Both the position numbers and the translations under genes were made by a program. Source: SIG307 sp045596385 (lineage in GTDB: Bacteria > Bacillota > Clostridia > Lachnospirales > Lachnospiraceae). Taken from it: a stretch of DNA of 64,000 nt. The number at the start of each line of letters is the position of its first letter. Positions within the stretch are counted from its first letter, which is position 1. The stretch lies in contig JAZOCC010000015.1 in NCBI GenBank assembly GCA_045596385.1, forward strand, positions 186,001 to 250,000, in the 5' to 3' direction. Of this stretch, positions 7,353 through 16,145 are shown piece by piece. The notes below the pieces were generated by a model. It saw nothing but the letters and a program-made list of their open reading frames with translations. It ran no database searches and was not told the origin of the DNA.

Positions 7353-9992
7353 GTGAAACATTATTGTGAAAACATCAACGCCGTTTTTGCCGAAACCAAA
7401 AGTTCCGAAAACGGTCTTTCCGCAAAAGAAGCGGAAGCACGCCTGCTGGCAAACGGTAAAAACAAGCTGGCGGAAACAAAAAAAGATTCTCTCCTGAAGC
7501 GCTTCGTGAAGCAGCTGATGGACCCGATGATTCTCATCCTTCTGGCAGCTGCCGCCATCAGCGGTGTCCTGGCAGTGGTGGAGAATGAAAGCTTTACCGA
7601 TGTAATTATCATTCTTACGGTTGTTATTATTAACGCCGTTCTTGGTGTTTATCAGGAAAGCAAAGCAGAAAAAGCCATCGAAGCCTTACAGGCCATGTCC
7701 GCCGCCACCTCCAAAGTATTGCGAGACGGCAAAATCGTTCAGGTACATAGCGAAGATCTGGTAGTAGGCGATATCGTTTTACTGGAAGCCGGTGATGCGG
7801 TTCCGGCAGACGGACGTCTCATTGAAAACGCCAGTCTGAAAATAGAAGAAGCAGCTCTCACCGGTGAATCGGTCCCGGTGACCAAATTTATCGATATCAT
7901 CAACTTAACCGACAGCTCCAAGGACATTCCGTTAGGTGACCGTAAAAACATGGTATACATGGGTTCCACTGTAGTATACGGCCGCGGTAAGGCAGTGATT
8001 ACCGCCACCGGCATGGGTACGGAAATGGGTAAAATCGCAGATGCGCTGGCAAAGGCAGAAGAGGGGCAGACTCCGCTTCAGTTAAAGCTTTCCCAGCTTT
8101 CCAAGATTCTCACCTGGCTGGTTCTCGGTATCTGTGTTGTTATCTTTGCGGTACAGATTATCCGCGCCGGCGGTCTTGATTTTGAAACCATTTTAAATTC
8201 CTTCATGGTTGCGGTTTCCTTAGCGGTTGCTGCAATTCCGGAGGGTCTGGCGGCGGTGGTTACCGTGGTTCTTTCCATCGGCGTTACCAACATGTCCCGC
8301 CGTAACGCAATTATTCGTAAGCTCACCGCAGTAGAAACCTTAGGCTGTGCCCAGATTATCTGCTCCGATAAAACCGGTACTTTGACCCAGAACAAGATGA
8401 CCGTGGTTGATTTCTTCGGTGAGGACGAATCCCGCATTGCCAAGGCTATGGCGCTCTGCTCCGATGCAGAGCTTGCAGAGGACGGTACCGTAACCGGCGA
8501 ACCGACGGAAGCTGCACTTGTCAACTGGGCAAACAAGCTCGGCTTTGCAAAGGGTGCATTAAAGGCGCAATTCCCGCGTAGCGGCGAAGCACCGTTCGAC
8601 TCTGCAAGAAAACTCATGTCCACGGTTCATCGCATTGACAACAGATTCATTCAGTATACCAAGGGTGCACCGGACGTTATTTTAGACCGTTGTGCCACCT
8701 ACTTAAAGGACGGCAAGCCGGTCCCGATGACCGACGCCTACAAACAGGAAATTCTCCGCGGCAACAAAGCCATGGCAGACAAAGCCCTGCGTGTTCTTGC
8801 CTGTGCGGAACGTATGTGGGATGTAGAACCTGCCTCCTATGATGCCGGCGCCTTAGAGCAGGATCTTTGCTTTACCGGTCTCTGCGGTATGATTGATCCG
8901 GTTCGTCCGGAAGTAAAGGATGCCATTGCGGAATGTAACGAAGCAGGTATTACCGCTGTTATGATTACCGGTGACCACATCGACACCGCTATTGCCATTG
9001 CAAAGGAACTGGGTATCTTAAAGGACGGTAAAAAAGCAATTACCGGCGCAGAATTAAACGAAATGAGCGACGAACAGTTCGCAAAAGAGCTCACAAGCAT
9101 CGGCGTTTATGCCCGGGTACAGCCGGAACACAAGACCCGTATCGTAAACGCTTGGCGTGATGCAGGCTATGTTACCGCCATGACCGGAGACGGTGTCAAC
9201 GATGCTCCGTCCATTAAATCTGCCGATATCGGCGTAGGTATGGGTATCACCGGTACCGACGTTACCAAAAACGTAGCTGACATGGTTTTGACCGATGACA
9301 ATTTTGCCACCATCGTAGGTGCCGTAGAGGAAGGCCGTCGTATTTACGACAACATCCGCAAAGCCATTCAGTTCTTACTGGGTTCCAATATGAGTGAGGT
9401 TATCAGTATCTTTGCAGCTACCTTAATGGGCTTCACCATTTTAAAACCGGTACATCTGTTATGGATTAATCTTGTAACCGACTGTTTCCCGGCACTTGCC
9501 CTTGGCATGGAAAAAGCAGAGCCGGACATTATGCAGCGTAAGCCGCGTAATGCAAAGGCCGGCATTTTCTCCGGCGGCATGGGTGTAGATATTGCTTATC
9601 AGGGACTTATGGTATCCGCACTGGTACTTCTGTCCTTCTTTGTAGGAAACTACATGGAGACCGGTGTCTGGGCCATTACCGACAGTCCGGCAGGTACCAC
9701 AATGGCATTCTTAACCATGTCCATGGCAGAGATTTTCCACAGCTTTAACATGCGCTCCCAGAGAGGCAGCATTTTCCGCTTAAAGAGCCACAACATGGTA
9801 CTGATTATTGCTACCATCCTGACCATTATCGCAACCACTTTGGTTTGTGAAGTTCCGGTGCTTGCAAAAGCCTTCGGCTTCACCAGCGTGAACTTAGCCG
9901 AGTATGCGGTTGCCATCGGTCTTGGTCTTCTTGTTGTACCGATTGTGGAAATCGGAAAGTTAATCCAGAGAAAATCGGAAAAAACCCGATAA
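7353..9992 (+). CDS. calcium-translocating P-type ATPase
   Basis: The start is GTG 7353 with GAAAGGGG upstream; the longer frame from 7263 would run across the TATAAT -10 at 7314-7319 and is unlikely. 879 residues, the usual size for P2-type ATPases. Visible parts: cation-transporter N domain (1-60), actuator motif TGES (LTGESVPV), membrane motif IPEGLAA, phosphorylation site DKTGT (Asp about 339), KGAPD in the nucleotide domain, TGDGVNDAP hinge, and a C-terminal membrane bundle with NLVTDCFPALALGMEKAEPD. It most likely pumps Ca2+ out of the cell at the expense of ATP. PMCA- and SERCA-type members cannot be separated by eye. Confidence 0.92.
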   Translation: MKHYCENINAVFAETKSSENGLSAKEAEARLLANGKNKLAETKKDSLLKRFVKQLMDPMILILLAAAAISGVLAVVENESFTDVIIILTVVIINAVLGVYQESKAEKAIEALQAMSAATSKVLRDGKIVQVHSEDLVVGDIVLLEAGDAVPADGRLIENASLKIEEAALTGESVPVTKFIDIINLTDSSKDIPLGDRKNMVYMGSTVVYGRGKAVITATGMGTEMGKIADALAKAEEGQTPLQLKLSQLSKILTWLVLGICVVIFAVQIIRAGGLDFETILNSFMVAVSLAVAAIPEGLAAVVTVVLSIGVTNMSRRNAIIRKLTAVETLGCAQIICSDKTGTLTQNKMTVVDFFGEDESRIAKAMALCSDAELAEDGTVTGEPTEAALVNWANKLGFAKGALKAQFPRSGEAPFDSARKLMSTVHRIDNRFIQYTKGAPDVILDRCATYLKDGKPVPMTDAYKQEILRGNKAMADKALRVLACAERMWDVEPASYDAGALEQDLCFTGLCGMIDPVRPEVKDAIAECNEAGITAVMITGDHIDTAIAIAKELGILKDGKKAITGAELNEMSDEQFAKELTSIGVYARVQPEHKTRIVNAWRDAGYVTAMTGDGVNDAPSIKSADIGVGMGITGTDVTKNVADMVLTDDNFATIVGAVEEGRRIYDNIRKAIQFLLGSNMSEVISIFAATLMGFTILKPVHLLWINLVTDCFPALALGMEKAEPDIMQRKPRNAKAGIFSGGMGVDIAYQGLMVSALVLLSFFVGNYMETGVWAITDSPAGTTMAFLTMSMAEIFHSFNMRSQRGSIFRLKSHNMVLIIATILTIIATTLVCEVPVLAKAFGFTSVNLAEYAVAIGLGLLVVPIVEIGKLIQRKSEKTR

Positions 9993-10024
9993 TTTATGCC
10001 CCTTACATAAAATTATAGCAACGG

Positions 10025-10071
10025 AAAAACTACCGTCGGTCACGCCCCCGTGATTGTAAGCGGTAGTTTTT
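10025..10071 (+). terminator. terminator after the Ca2+ ATPase gene
   Basis: AAAAACTACCG pairs with CGGTAGTTTTTT, ending in a T run. The loop holds a smaller inverted repeat. Confidence 0.75.
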
Positions 10072-10160
10072 TCGTGCTTTCTTCCAAAAAATAATACTCT
10101 TTTCATTCTCAACCAACAATGGTATACTATACACAAGCAAACAACCGGAGGACTCCCGAC

Positions 10161-11738
10161 ATGAAACATTTTCTATCTTCTTTTTTTATACTGGCAATGT
10201 TGCTTCTTTTTTCCGGCTGCTCCGGAAGCGACACCCCGCCGGAAGTAACCCTTACCGAGCCGGATGGATTACCGGTGGTTTCCATTCAAACAAAAAACAC
10301 CGACAAATCTGTTATGGACTTTGTAACAAAGCCGGTCTCTTCTCATGTGGCGGAATCCATTGCCTCCTGGACGCCGGGGTACGTAATGCCGCCGGCGCCT
10401 TACTATGAAGCATGCACCGTTACCCTCACGGATGTCGACAAAACCGTGTTGCTGGATGCAGTTAACGCCGATGTGAAGGTACGAGGCAACTGGACTACCT
10501 CCTATGACAAAAAGCCCCTTCGTATCAAATTCGAAGAATCACAAAATATGTTGGGATTAAACAACGGTGCCACCTTTAAAAACTGGCTGCTTTTAGCGGA
10601 ATACAAGGACTTCTCCATGCTCCGTAACAAAACCGCCCTGACCATCGCAAGAGAACTGCTGGCGGAGGACGGACTCTACGCCTCCGACGCAGCCTTGGTA
10701 GAGGTAGTGATTAACGGACAGTATTGGGGGGTCTATTTACTGGCGGAACAACAACAGGTGAACAAAGACCGGGTGGACATTACAGAGCCCGACGCTGGCT
10801 ACACCGGCACGGATATCGGCTATTTTATGGAGATGGACGGCTACTACATGCACGAAGATCCTCTACAGCAATTCTTTGTAGATTACGCCGACAACGCCGC
10901 TCTCACTCCCTTTGACGGAAAAGGCGGCGGCGGATACACCATGAAATGCTTAAGCGACCCGGAATACGGCTATAAAAATGAAATCGGAATAACCATCAAA
11001 AGCGATATTTATTCCGAGGAACAACGGGATTTTATTGCCTCCTTCGTAAACAACGTCTATTACATTATGTATGCTGCGGCTTACGAGGAAGAGGCATACA
11101 TATTTAACAATACCTATACCGAAATCTCTTTCACCGATGAAATTTCTCCCCGGGAAGCCGTGGAACAGGTCGTCAATGTCTCCTCTTTAGCGGACGCCTA
11201 CCTCATCAACGAGCTTCTTTGCGATGCGGATATTTACTGGTCCAGTTTCTTTATGAGTGTAGATTTCGGTCCGGAGGGCGATAAAAAACTGACCTTTGAG
11301 GCCCCATGGGATTACGATTCCGCCATGGGCAATAAGGACCGTTGTGCCGACGGTACCGGTTTTTATGCGGCAAACATCGTGCCGGATGTCAACGGCGGAC
11401 CGGGACGGGGCGGAGATTACAACACCATCAATCCGTGGCTGGCGGTACTGGCCTATGAAGAATGGTATCAGGACCTGATTCGCGAGAAATGGACCAAGTT
11501 CTATGATTCCGGCGCTTTTGACCGGATTTATGCCGCACTGGACTCCGACCAGGCACAGTGTACCGATGCCTTTGCAAGAAATTATCAAAAGTGGGACAAC
11601 ATCAACAAACGCTCTTCCTTTAGCGCCGAACTGTCCTGGCCGTCCGCCGCATGCCACACCCAGGCGGAAGCCTATGAGTTCCTTTCGGAATGGCTGAAAT
11701 CCAGAGTGGAATTCCTAAACGACTACTGGCATTCCTGA
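10161..11738 (+). CDS. CotH-like secreted lipoprotein
   Basis: 525 residues. Start ATG 10161 has GGAGGACTC upstream; the ORF extends to 10119 but that start overlaps promoter-like sequence. An N-terminal lipoprotein signal (SSFFILAMLLLFSGC, Cys about 20) predicts an extracytoplasmic, lipid-anchored protein. The body carries CotH family signatures: VRGNWTTSYDKKPLRIKFE, LLLAEYKDFSMLRNKTAL, WGVYLLAEQQQVNKDRVDI and the late EAPWDYDSAMGN segment. Spore CotH proteins are atypical secreted kinases that phosphorylate coat proteins; many gut Clostridia carry CotH-like lipoproteins of unknown substrate. Whether this one is an active kinase cannot be told by eye. Confidence 0.8.
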   Translation: MKHFLSSFFILAMLLLFSGCSGSDTPPEVTLTEPDGLPVVSIQTKNTDKSVMDFVTKPVSSHVAESIASWTPGYVMPPAPYYEACTVTLTDVDKTVLLDAVNADVKVRGNWTTSYDKKPLRIKFEESQNMLGLNNGATFKNWLLLAEYKDFSMLRNKTALTIARELLAEDGLYASDAALVEVVINGQYWGVYLLAEQQQVNKDRVDITEPDAGYTGTDIGYFMEMDGYYMHEDPLQQFFVDYADNAALTPFDGKGGGGYTMKCLSDPEYGYKNEIGITIKSDIYSEEQRDFIASFVNNVYYIMYAAAYEEEAYIFNNTYTEISFTDEISPREAVEQVVNVSSLADAYLINELLCDADIYWSSFFMSVDFGPEGDKKLTFEAPWDYDSAMGNKDRCADGTGFYAANIVPDVNGGPGRGGDYNTINPWLAVLAYEEWYQDLIREKWTKFYDSGAFDRIYAALDSDQAQCTDAFARNYQKWDNINKRSSFSAELSWPSAACHTQAEAYEFLSEWLKSRVEFLNDYWHS

Positions 11739-11849
11739 TTGTAAAACACCCGGAGGCTGTGTATTGCGGACCATGGTTTAAAACCGGCTTTTTCCGCTTA
11801 TACAATCACTCAACCGGCATATGGTACGGCACACTTCACGAAAAGAACG

Positions 11850-11880
11850 GCGCAGACAAAGGCATTGTCTGCGCCATTTT
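11850..11880 (+). terminator. terminator after the CotH-like gene
   Basis: GGCGCAGACAA and TTGTCTGCGCC form an 11-bp stem followed by ATTTTATATTT. Confidence 0.75.
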
Positions 11881-12065
11881 ATATTTCCTGTATGATTGGA
11901 GCCGTTTCCATACTTTGCATAAGACATGGCCTCTCTCTTTCCGCATACGGACCTTCTGTTTTCCGAAGGTCTCCGTATACAAAACAACTCTTACCACATC
12001 ATATGTCGTTATACTTCATCAGTTCCGTTTCCTTTACGAATTTTACGGAATTTCAAAAAATCTAC
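11881..12065. other. gene-free stretch between convergent genes
   Basis: No supported gene is seen. It holds an imperfect inverted repeat at about 11944-11982 (ATACGGACCTTC / GAAGGTCTCCGTAT) that could end the trxA transcript coming from the right. Confidence 0.4.
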
Positions 12066-12383
12066 CTATAAATTCCGCTCCATCGCATCCGTAAGCTCTG
12101 CCTTGGACACCGCACCGCGAATCCGCTCTACCTCTTGTCCGTCCTTAAAGAAAATCAGAGTCGGAATCGACATCACCTTATACTCCATACCGATATCCTG
12201 TGCCTCGTCCACATCCAGCTTATACACTGCTGCCTTTCCGGCATATTCTTCCGCAAGCTGCTCCACTGCTGGAGCAATCATCTTGCACGGTCCGCACCAG
12301 GTAGCAAAAAAGTCTACCAATACAGTCCCTTTTCCCTCTACCACTTTTTCCTTAAAACTTTCCGATGTCAAAATTTCTGCCAT
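12066..12383 (-). CDS. trxA: thioredoxin
   Basis: 105 residues from ATG 12383 (RBS AAGGAG, 6 nt gap; the longer frame starts inside the RBS region). It has the thioredoxin active site WCGPC (Cys30, Cys33), preceded by VLVDFFAT and followed by the cis-proline loop SIPTLIFFKDG. It reduces protein disulfides, normally with thioredoxin reductase, which is not in the window. It lies 49 nt downstream of trmB on the same strand and is probably co-transcribed. Confidence 0.95.
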   Translation of the reverse strand: MAEILTSESFKEKVVEGKGTVLVDFFATWCGPCKMIAPAVEQLAEEYAGKAAVYKLDVDEAQDIGMEYKVMSIPTLIFFKDGQEVERIRGAVSKAELTDAMERNL

Positions 12384-12432
12384 ATTTTTCTCCTTTCTGT
12401 CTGCCGCCTCCGGCATACTTTCCTAATCATCC

Positions 12433-13110
12433 TTACCGGTTCTCGGTCATGTTCTTTTTCCAGCCTCGTACCGGCTTTCTTGCCACCATCCGGTGAATCG
12501 GATTGCCAAGGGCTGAAAACTTCTCCTCATACTCGGTCATCACATTGCCCGCCGCATACGGACTGTGATGTAAGTCATAAGTCACCTCGGTCAGCTCCCA
12601 ACCGGCTTCCTTTGCCTCCTCCACGGAAAAATCAAACAATCCGCGGTTGTCCGTTTTAAAACAAATTTCGCCGTCCTTCTTTAAGAACTGCTCATACCGC
12701 GCCAGAAACTCCCGGGAAGTAAGTCTTCGCTTTGCGTGCCGGTCCTTCGGCCACGGATCGGAGAAATTCAGATAAATCCGGTCCACCTCACTCTCCGCAA
12801 ACACCTCCGGCAAAATTGCCGCGTCCACGGAAAGAAACGTAAGATTCGTTAAATCCTCTCTCTCCTTTTTCTTTTCCACCGCACGAATCAATACACTTGC
12901 GTATTTTTCCACACCGATATAATTTATATTCGGATTTTGCTCGGCTAAGGTTGTAATAAACTTTCCTTTTCCCATACCGATTTCCACATGAAGCGGTGCA
13001 TCGTTTCCGAAGCTTGCCTTCCACATGCCCTTCTTTTCCTGCGGATTCTGGGTAACATATTCACTGACCGCAATCTCTTCTCTTGCACCTTTTATATTTC
13101 TGAGTCGCAT
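12433..13110 (-). CDS. trmB: tRNA (guanine-N7-)-methyltransferase
   Basis: 225 residues from ATG 13108-13110 with GGAGGG just upstream. It shows the TrmB order: MRLRNIKGAREEI start, SAM-binding loop VEIGMGKGKFI, NYIGVEKYASVLIRA, and the catalytic region IYLNFSDPWPKDRHAKRRL. It makes 7-methylguanosine at position 46 of tRNAs. First gene of a two-gene unit with trxA. Confidence 0.95.
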   Translation of the reverse strand: MRLRNIKGAREEIAVSEYVTQNPQEKKGMWKASFGNDAPLHVEIGMGKGKFITTLAEQNPNINYIGVEKYASVLIRAVEKKKEREDLTNLTFLSVDAAILPEVFAESEVDRIYLNFSDPWPKDRHAKRRLTSREFLARYEQFLKKDGEICFKTDNRGLFDFSVEEAKEAGWELTEVTYDLHHSPYAAGNVMTEYEEKFSALGNPIHRMVARKPVRGWKKNMTENR

Positions 13111-13173
13111 AATCCCTCCGAATGTAGTCACTTATTTTGCTTCATTTTATCATAGTTTTTTCCAAAAGACAAC

Positions 13174-13202
13174 TTGCATTTTTATATACCGCATGCTATA
13201 AT
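13174..13202 (+). promoter_or_regulatory. araR promoter
   Basis: TTGCAT (13174-13179), 17-bp spacer, TATAAT (13197-13202). Three ACAACT repeats follow in the leader and may be an operator. Confidence 0.7.
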
Positions 13203-13208
13203 TTCATT

Positions 13209-13236
13209 ACAACTTCTATACAACTATCAGACAACT
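13209..13236 (+). repeat. three ACAACT direct repeats at 11-bp phase
   Basis: ACAACT occurs at 13209-13214, 13220-13225 and 13231-13236, exactly one helical turn apart, between the araR -10 box and the RBS. It may be a binding site for AraR or another regulator. Confidence 0.45.
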
Positions 13237-13270
13237 TTTTGATTTCTTATCAAAAGGAGGTGTACAGCTT

Positions 13271-14371
13271 TTGCCGATAAAGAATCTATTAAAGCACCGG
13301 CGCATTTCCCAATGGATTGTAAATTCCATTAATAACGGCCACTTTAAGCCGGGTGATAAATTACCGTCAGAGCATGCTCTGGCGGAGCAGTTCGATACCA
13401 GCCGCCAGACCGTCCGTCATGCCACGGAGGAGCTGGTACAACGGGGCTTACTGGCCAGACAACGAGGCAGCGGCACCTATGTATGCGGCACCGCTTTTCA
13501 GGAAGGTTACGCGCCGAAACGTATCGGTGTGATTACCACTTATTTAGACGATTACATCTTCCCGGGCATTATCCGGGGCATCGAAGATGTTTTAACCTCC
13601 CAGGGATACACGATTTCCCTCGGTATTACCCACAACCGTCACACCGACGAGACTGCCTGTCTGAACCGTATTCTGGAGGACAATGTCTGCGGACTGATTG
13701 TAGAAGGCACCAAATCTTCCTTTCCGAGTCCGAATCTTCCGTTGTTCGAAGAACTCCGTTCCCGGGGCGTTCCGATGGTATTCTTAAACGGATATTACCG
13801 GGAGTTTTCCCAGTGCGGTGTCTTTCAGGATGATGTCTCTGCGGGCAAGCTCTTAACCAAGCACTTACTGGAGAACGGTCACCGCAAGTTTGCCGCCATC
13901 TTTAAAGCGGACGACTTACAAGGCTTAAAGCGCTTTGAAGGCATGTCTTTAGCCCTCACGGAGGCCGGTATTCCCATTGATGACCAGCGTATTCTCTGGT
14001 TTACCACAGAGGATATTCCGGATCTGTTTTCCGGTGAGATGGACTCTTTTGTACTAAAGCGTCTGGGGGATGCCTCCGGGCTTTTATGCTACAACGACCA
14101 GATTGCAGCCGCAGCTACCGAGCTGTTAAAACGAAACGGAAAAAAAGTTCCGGAAGATATTTCCCTGGTCAGCTTCGATAACTCACCGCTTGCGGCAGAC
14201 ATGGCCTACGGCTTTACCTCTGCCATTTACCCTTCCGCAGAAATCGGTAGTGCCGCCGCAAAGCTTTTGCTCCGCTGTATCAGAGACAACACCCTACGGG
14301 AACATGTACGTCTCGCACCGGACATTTGTTATCGTTCCTCCGTCCGCAATCTTACGGAGAACGGAAAATAG
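13271..14371 (+). CDS. araR: AraR-type arabinose repressor (GntR HTH + LacI-type sensor)
   Basis: 366 residues. The start is TTG 13271 with a strong RBS (AAAGGAGGT) about 9 nt upstream. Residues 1-70 are a GntR winged helix (GDKLPSEHALAEQFDTSRQTVRHATEELVQRGLL, GSGTYV). Residues 75-360 are a LacI/periplasmic-binding-like effector domain (IGVITTYLDDYIFPGIIRGIED, GFVSFDNSPLA-like core). This fusion is typical of AraR, which represses L-arabinose genes until arabinose binds. The next gene, araD, supports the name, although araA and araB are not in the window. Confidence 0.87.
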   Translation: MPIKNLLKHRRISQWIVNSINNGHFKPGDKLPSEHALAEQFDTSRQTVRHATEELVQRGLLARQRGSGTYVCGTAFQEGYAPKRIGVITTYLDDYIFPGIIRGIEDVLTSQGYTISLGITHNRHTDETACLNRILEDNVCGLIVEGTKSSFPSPNLPLFEELRSRGVPMVFLNGYYREFSQCGVFQDDVSAGKLLTKHLLENGHRKFAAIFKADDLQGLKRFEGMSLALTEAGIPIDDQRILWFTTEDIPDLFSGEMDSFVLKRLGDASGLLCYNDQIAAAATELLKRNGKKVPEDISLVSFDNSPLAADMAYGFTSAIYPSAEIGSAAAKLLLRCIRDNTLREHVRLAPDICYRSSVRNLTENGK

Positions 14372-14458
14372 ATCAAAATGCTATCACCCCCGCGGTCTGC
14401 CCTACCCCCTCCACTTAAAGACAGACCGCAGGGTAAAAATATAAAAAGGAGAATACCT

Positions 14459-15160
14459 ATGTTAGAACAGTTAAAAAAAGAAGTTTACGAAGCAAATATG
14501 CTTCTTCCGAAGTACGGCCTCATCACCTTTACCTGGGGTAATGTTTCCGGCATTGACCGTGAAAAGGGGCTGGTTGTTATTAAGCCGTCCGGAGTTGAGT
14601 ATGATAAGATGACCGCAGACGACATGGTTGTTGTGGATTTGAACGGCAATCGCGTGGAAGGTACGTTAAACCCGTCCTCCGATACCCCGACCCACATTGA
14701 GCTTTATAAGGCGTTTCCGAACATCGGCGGAGTTGTACACACCCACTCCCGCTGGGCAACCACTTTTGCACAGTCCGGTCGCGGTATCCCGGCCTTCGGT
14801 ACCACTCATGCAGACTACTTCTACGGTGAGATTCCGTGTACCCGTAAGATGACTCCGGCGGAAATCAAGGGTGCTTACGAAAAAGAAACCGGTACCGTTA
14901 TTATTGAACGTTTCAACGAACTGAATATTAATCCGGATGACGTTCCGGGCGTGGTAGTTTACAGCCACGGTCCGTTCACCTGGGGAACCGACCCGCACAA
15001 TGCGGTACATAACGCGGTTGTATTGGAAGAAGTTTCCTTTATGGCTTGGCATAATCTTGCATTATCGAACGGCACGCTTCCGCAAATGCAGCAGGAGCTT
15101 TTGGATAAGCACTACTTAAGAAAGCACGGTGCAAACGCTTACTACGGTCAGGGAAAATAA
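14459..15160 (+). CDS. araD: L-ribulose-5-phosphate 4-epimerase
   Basis: 233 residues from ATG 14459 (RBS AAAAGGAG); the frame open to 14378 lacks an RBS. Class II aldolase fold. Zinc ligands are visible in VVHTHSRWA (His94, His96) and VVYSHGPFTWG, and the substrate loop KPSGVEYDKM plus SSDTPTHIELY are present. It converts L-ribulose 5-phosphate to D-xylulose 5-phosphate in arabinose use. It lies 87 nt after araR and is likely under its control. Confidence 0.93.
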   Translation: MLEQLKKEVYEANMLLPKYGLITFTWGNVSGIDREKGLVVIKPSGVEYDKMTADDMVVVDLNGNRVEGTLNPSSDTPTHIELYKAFPNIGGVVHTHSRWATTFAQSGRGIPAFGTTHADYFYGEIPCTRKMTPAEIKGAYEKETGTVIIERFNELNINPDDVPGVVVYSHGPFTWGTDPHNAVHNAVVLEEVSFMAWHNLALSNGTLPQMQQELLDKHYLRKHGANAYYGQGK

Positions 15161-15175
15161 CAAAGGAGTCTTTTC

Positions 15176-16048
15176 ATGGAAAAGATAGAACGTAATGCAC
15201 CCTGCTGGTGCGGCAGCGGCAAAAAATATAAGCTTTGCCACGCTGCTTTTGACGACAAACTGAAAAAGTACGAAAAGGAACCCTATCCGCTTCCTACCAG
15301 AGACCTGATAAAGAATGCGGAACAAATCGAAGGCATCCGGCAAAGCAGTAAAATCAACATTGCGGTACTGGATTATGTGGCGGAACATATCCGCATGGGC
15401 ATGTCCACCGCGGAAATCGACGATATGGTATATCAAAAGACCACCGAACTGGGCGGCATTCCGGCCCCGTTAGGCTACGAAGGCTTCCCTTGTAGCTGTT
15501 GTGTTTCGATTAACTCTGTTGTCTGTCACGGTATTCCGGACGAGGAAACCTTTTTAGAGGACGGCGATATTGTAAATGTGGATGTTTCTACCATTTACAA
15601 CGGCTACTTTTCCGATTCCTCCCGTATGTTCCTCATCGGCAATGTCAGCGAAGAAGCACGGCGTCTGGTCGAGGTTACGGAACGAAGTCTTCAGGTAGGC
15701 TTGCAGGAGGTTAAGCCATGGAAACGTCTGGGAGATATGGGTGCAGCCATTCATGACTTCATCCGCAAGCACGGCTACACCGTTGTAAAGGAAATCGGCG
15801 GACACGGCATCGGACTGGAGTTCCATGAGGAGCCTTGGGTCAGCTACATTTCCAAGCGCGGTACGGAAATGCTACTGGTCCCGGGCATGGTATTTACCAT
15901 TGAGCCTATGGTCAATATGGGAAAAGACGATATTTATATTGATGAAGAAGATGACTGGACGGTATATACCGAAGACGGATCTTTGTCCGCCCAATGGGAG
16001 ATTACCGTACTGGTTACGGAGAACGGGTATGAGATTCTAACTTATTAA
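15176..16048 (+). CDS. map: type I methionine aminopeptidase with SEC-C metal-binding N-terminus
   Basis: 290 residues, RBS AAAGGAG, only 15 nt after araD, so probably in the same transcript. Residues 8-22 (APCWCGSGKKYKLCH) are a SEC-C zinc motif. The pita-bread peptidase follows with metal ligands in NVDVSTIYNGYFSDSS, the GHGIGLEFHEEPW histidine motif, TIEPMVNMG and the C-terminal QWEITVLVTENG glutamate. It removes N-terminal methionine from new proteins. The SEC-C extension is common in Clostridial copies and may help docking at the ribosome (inference). Confidence 0.93.
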   Translation: MEKIERNAPCWCGSGKKYKLCHAAFDDKLKKYEKEPYPLPTRDLIKNAEQIEGIRQSSKINIAVLDYVAEHIRMGMSTAEIDDMVYQKTTELGGIPAPLGYEGFPCSCCVSINSVVCHGIPDEETFLEDGDIVNVDVSTIYNGYFSDSSRMFLIGNVSEEARRLVEVTERSLQVGLQEVKPWKRLGDMGAAIHDFIRKHGYTVVKEIGGHGIGLEFHEEPWVSYISKRGTEMLLVPGMVFTIEPMVNMGKDDIYIDEEDDWTVYTEDGSLSAQWEITVLVTENGYEILTY

Positions 16049-16064
16049 GCTTTTCTTTACCCTC

Positions 16065-16093
16065 TCGACAAGAGACCGATTTTACACTATAAT
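16065..16093 (+). promoter_or_regulatory. promoter of the D,D-carboxypeptidase gene
   Basis: TCGACA (16065-16070), 17-bp spacer, TATAAT (16088-16093). Confidence 0.65.
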
Positions 16094-16145
16094 AAGAGCG
16101 TGGTATGCTTTCATACCGCGCTCATTTATTTTGGGAGGATATCAT

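Noticed and set aside
8078..8623. 181-residue ORF opposite the Ca2+ ATPase gene
   Set aside because: It is a shadow of a clearly coding gene; no RBS and no recognisable domain.
11187..11657. 156-residue ORF opposite the CotH-like gene
   Set aside because: Antisense shadow; no RBS, no known motif.
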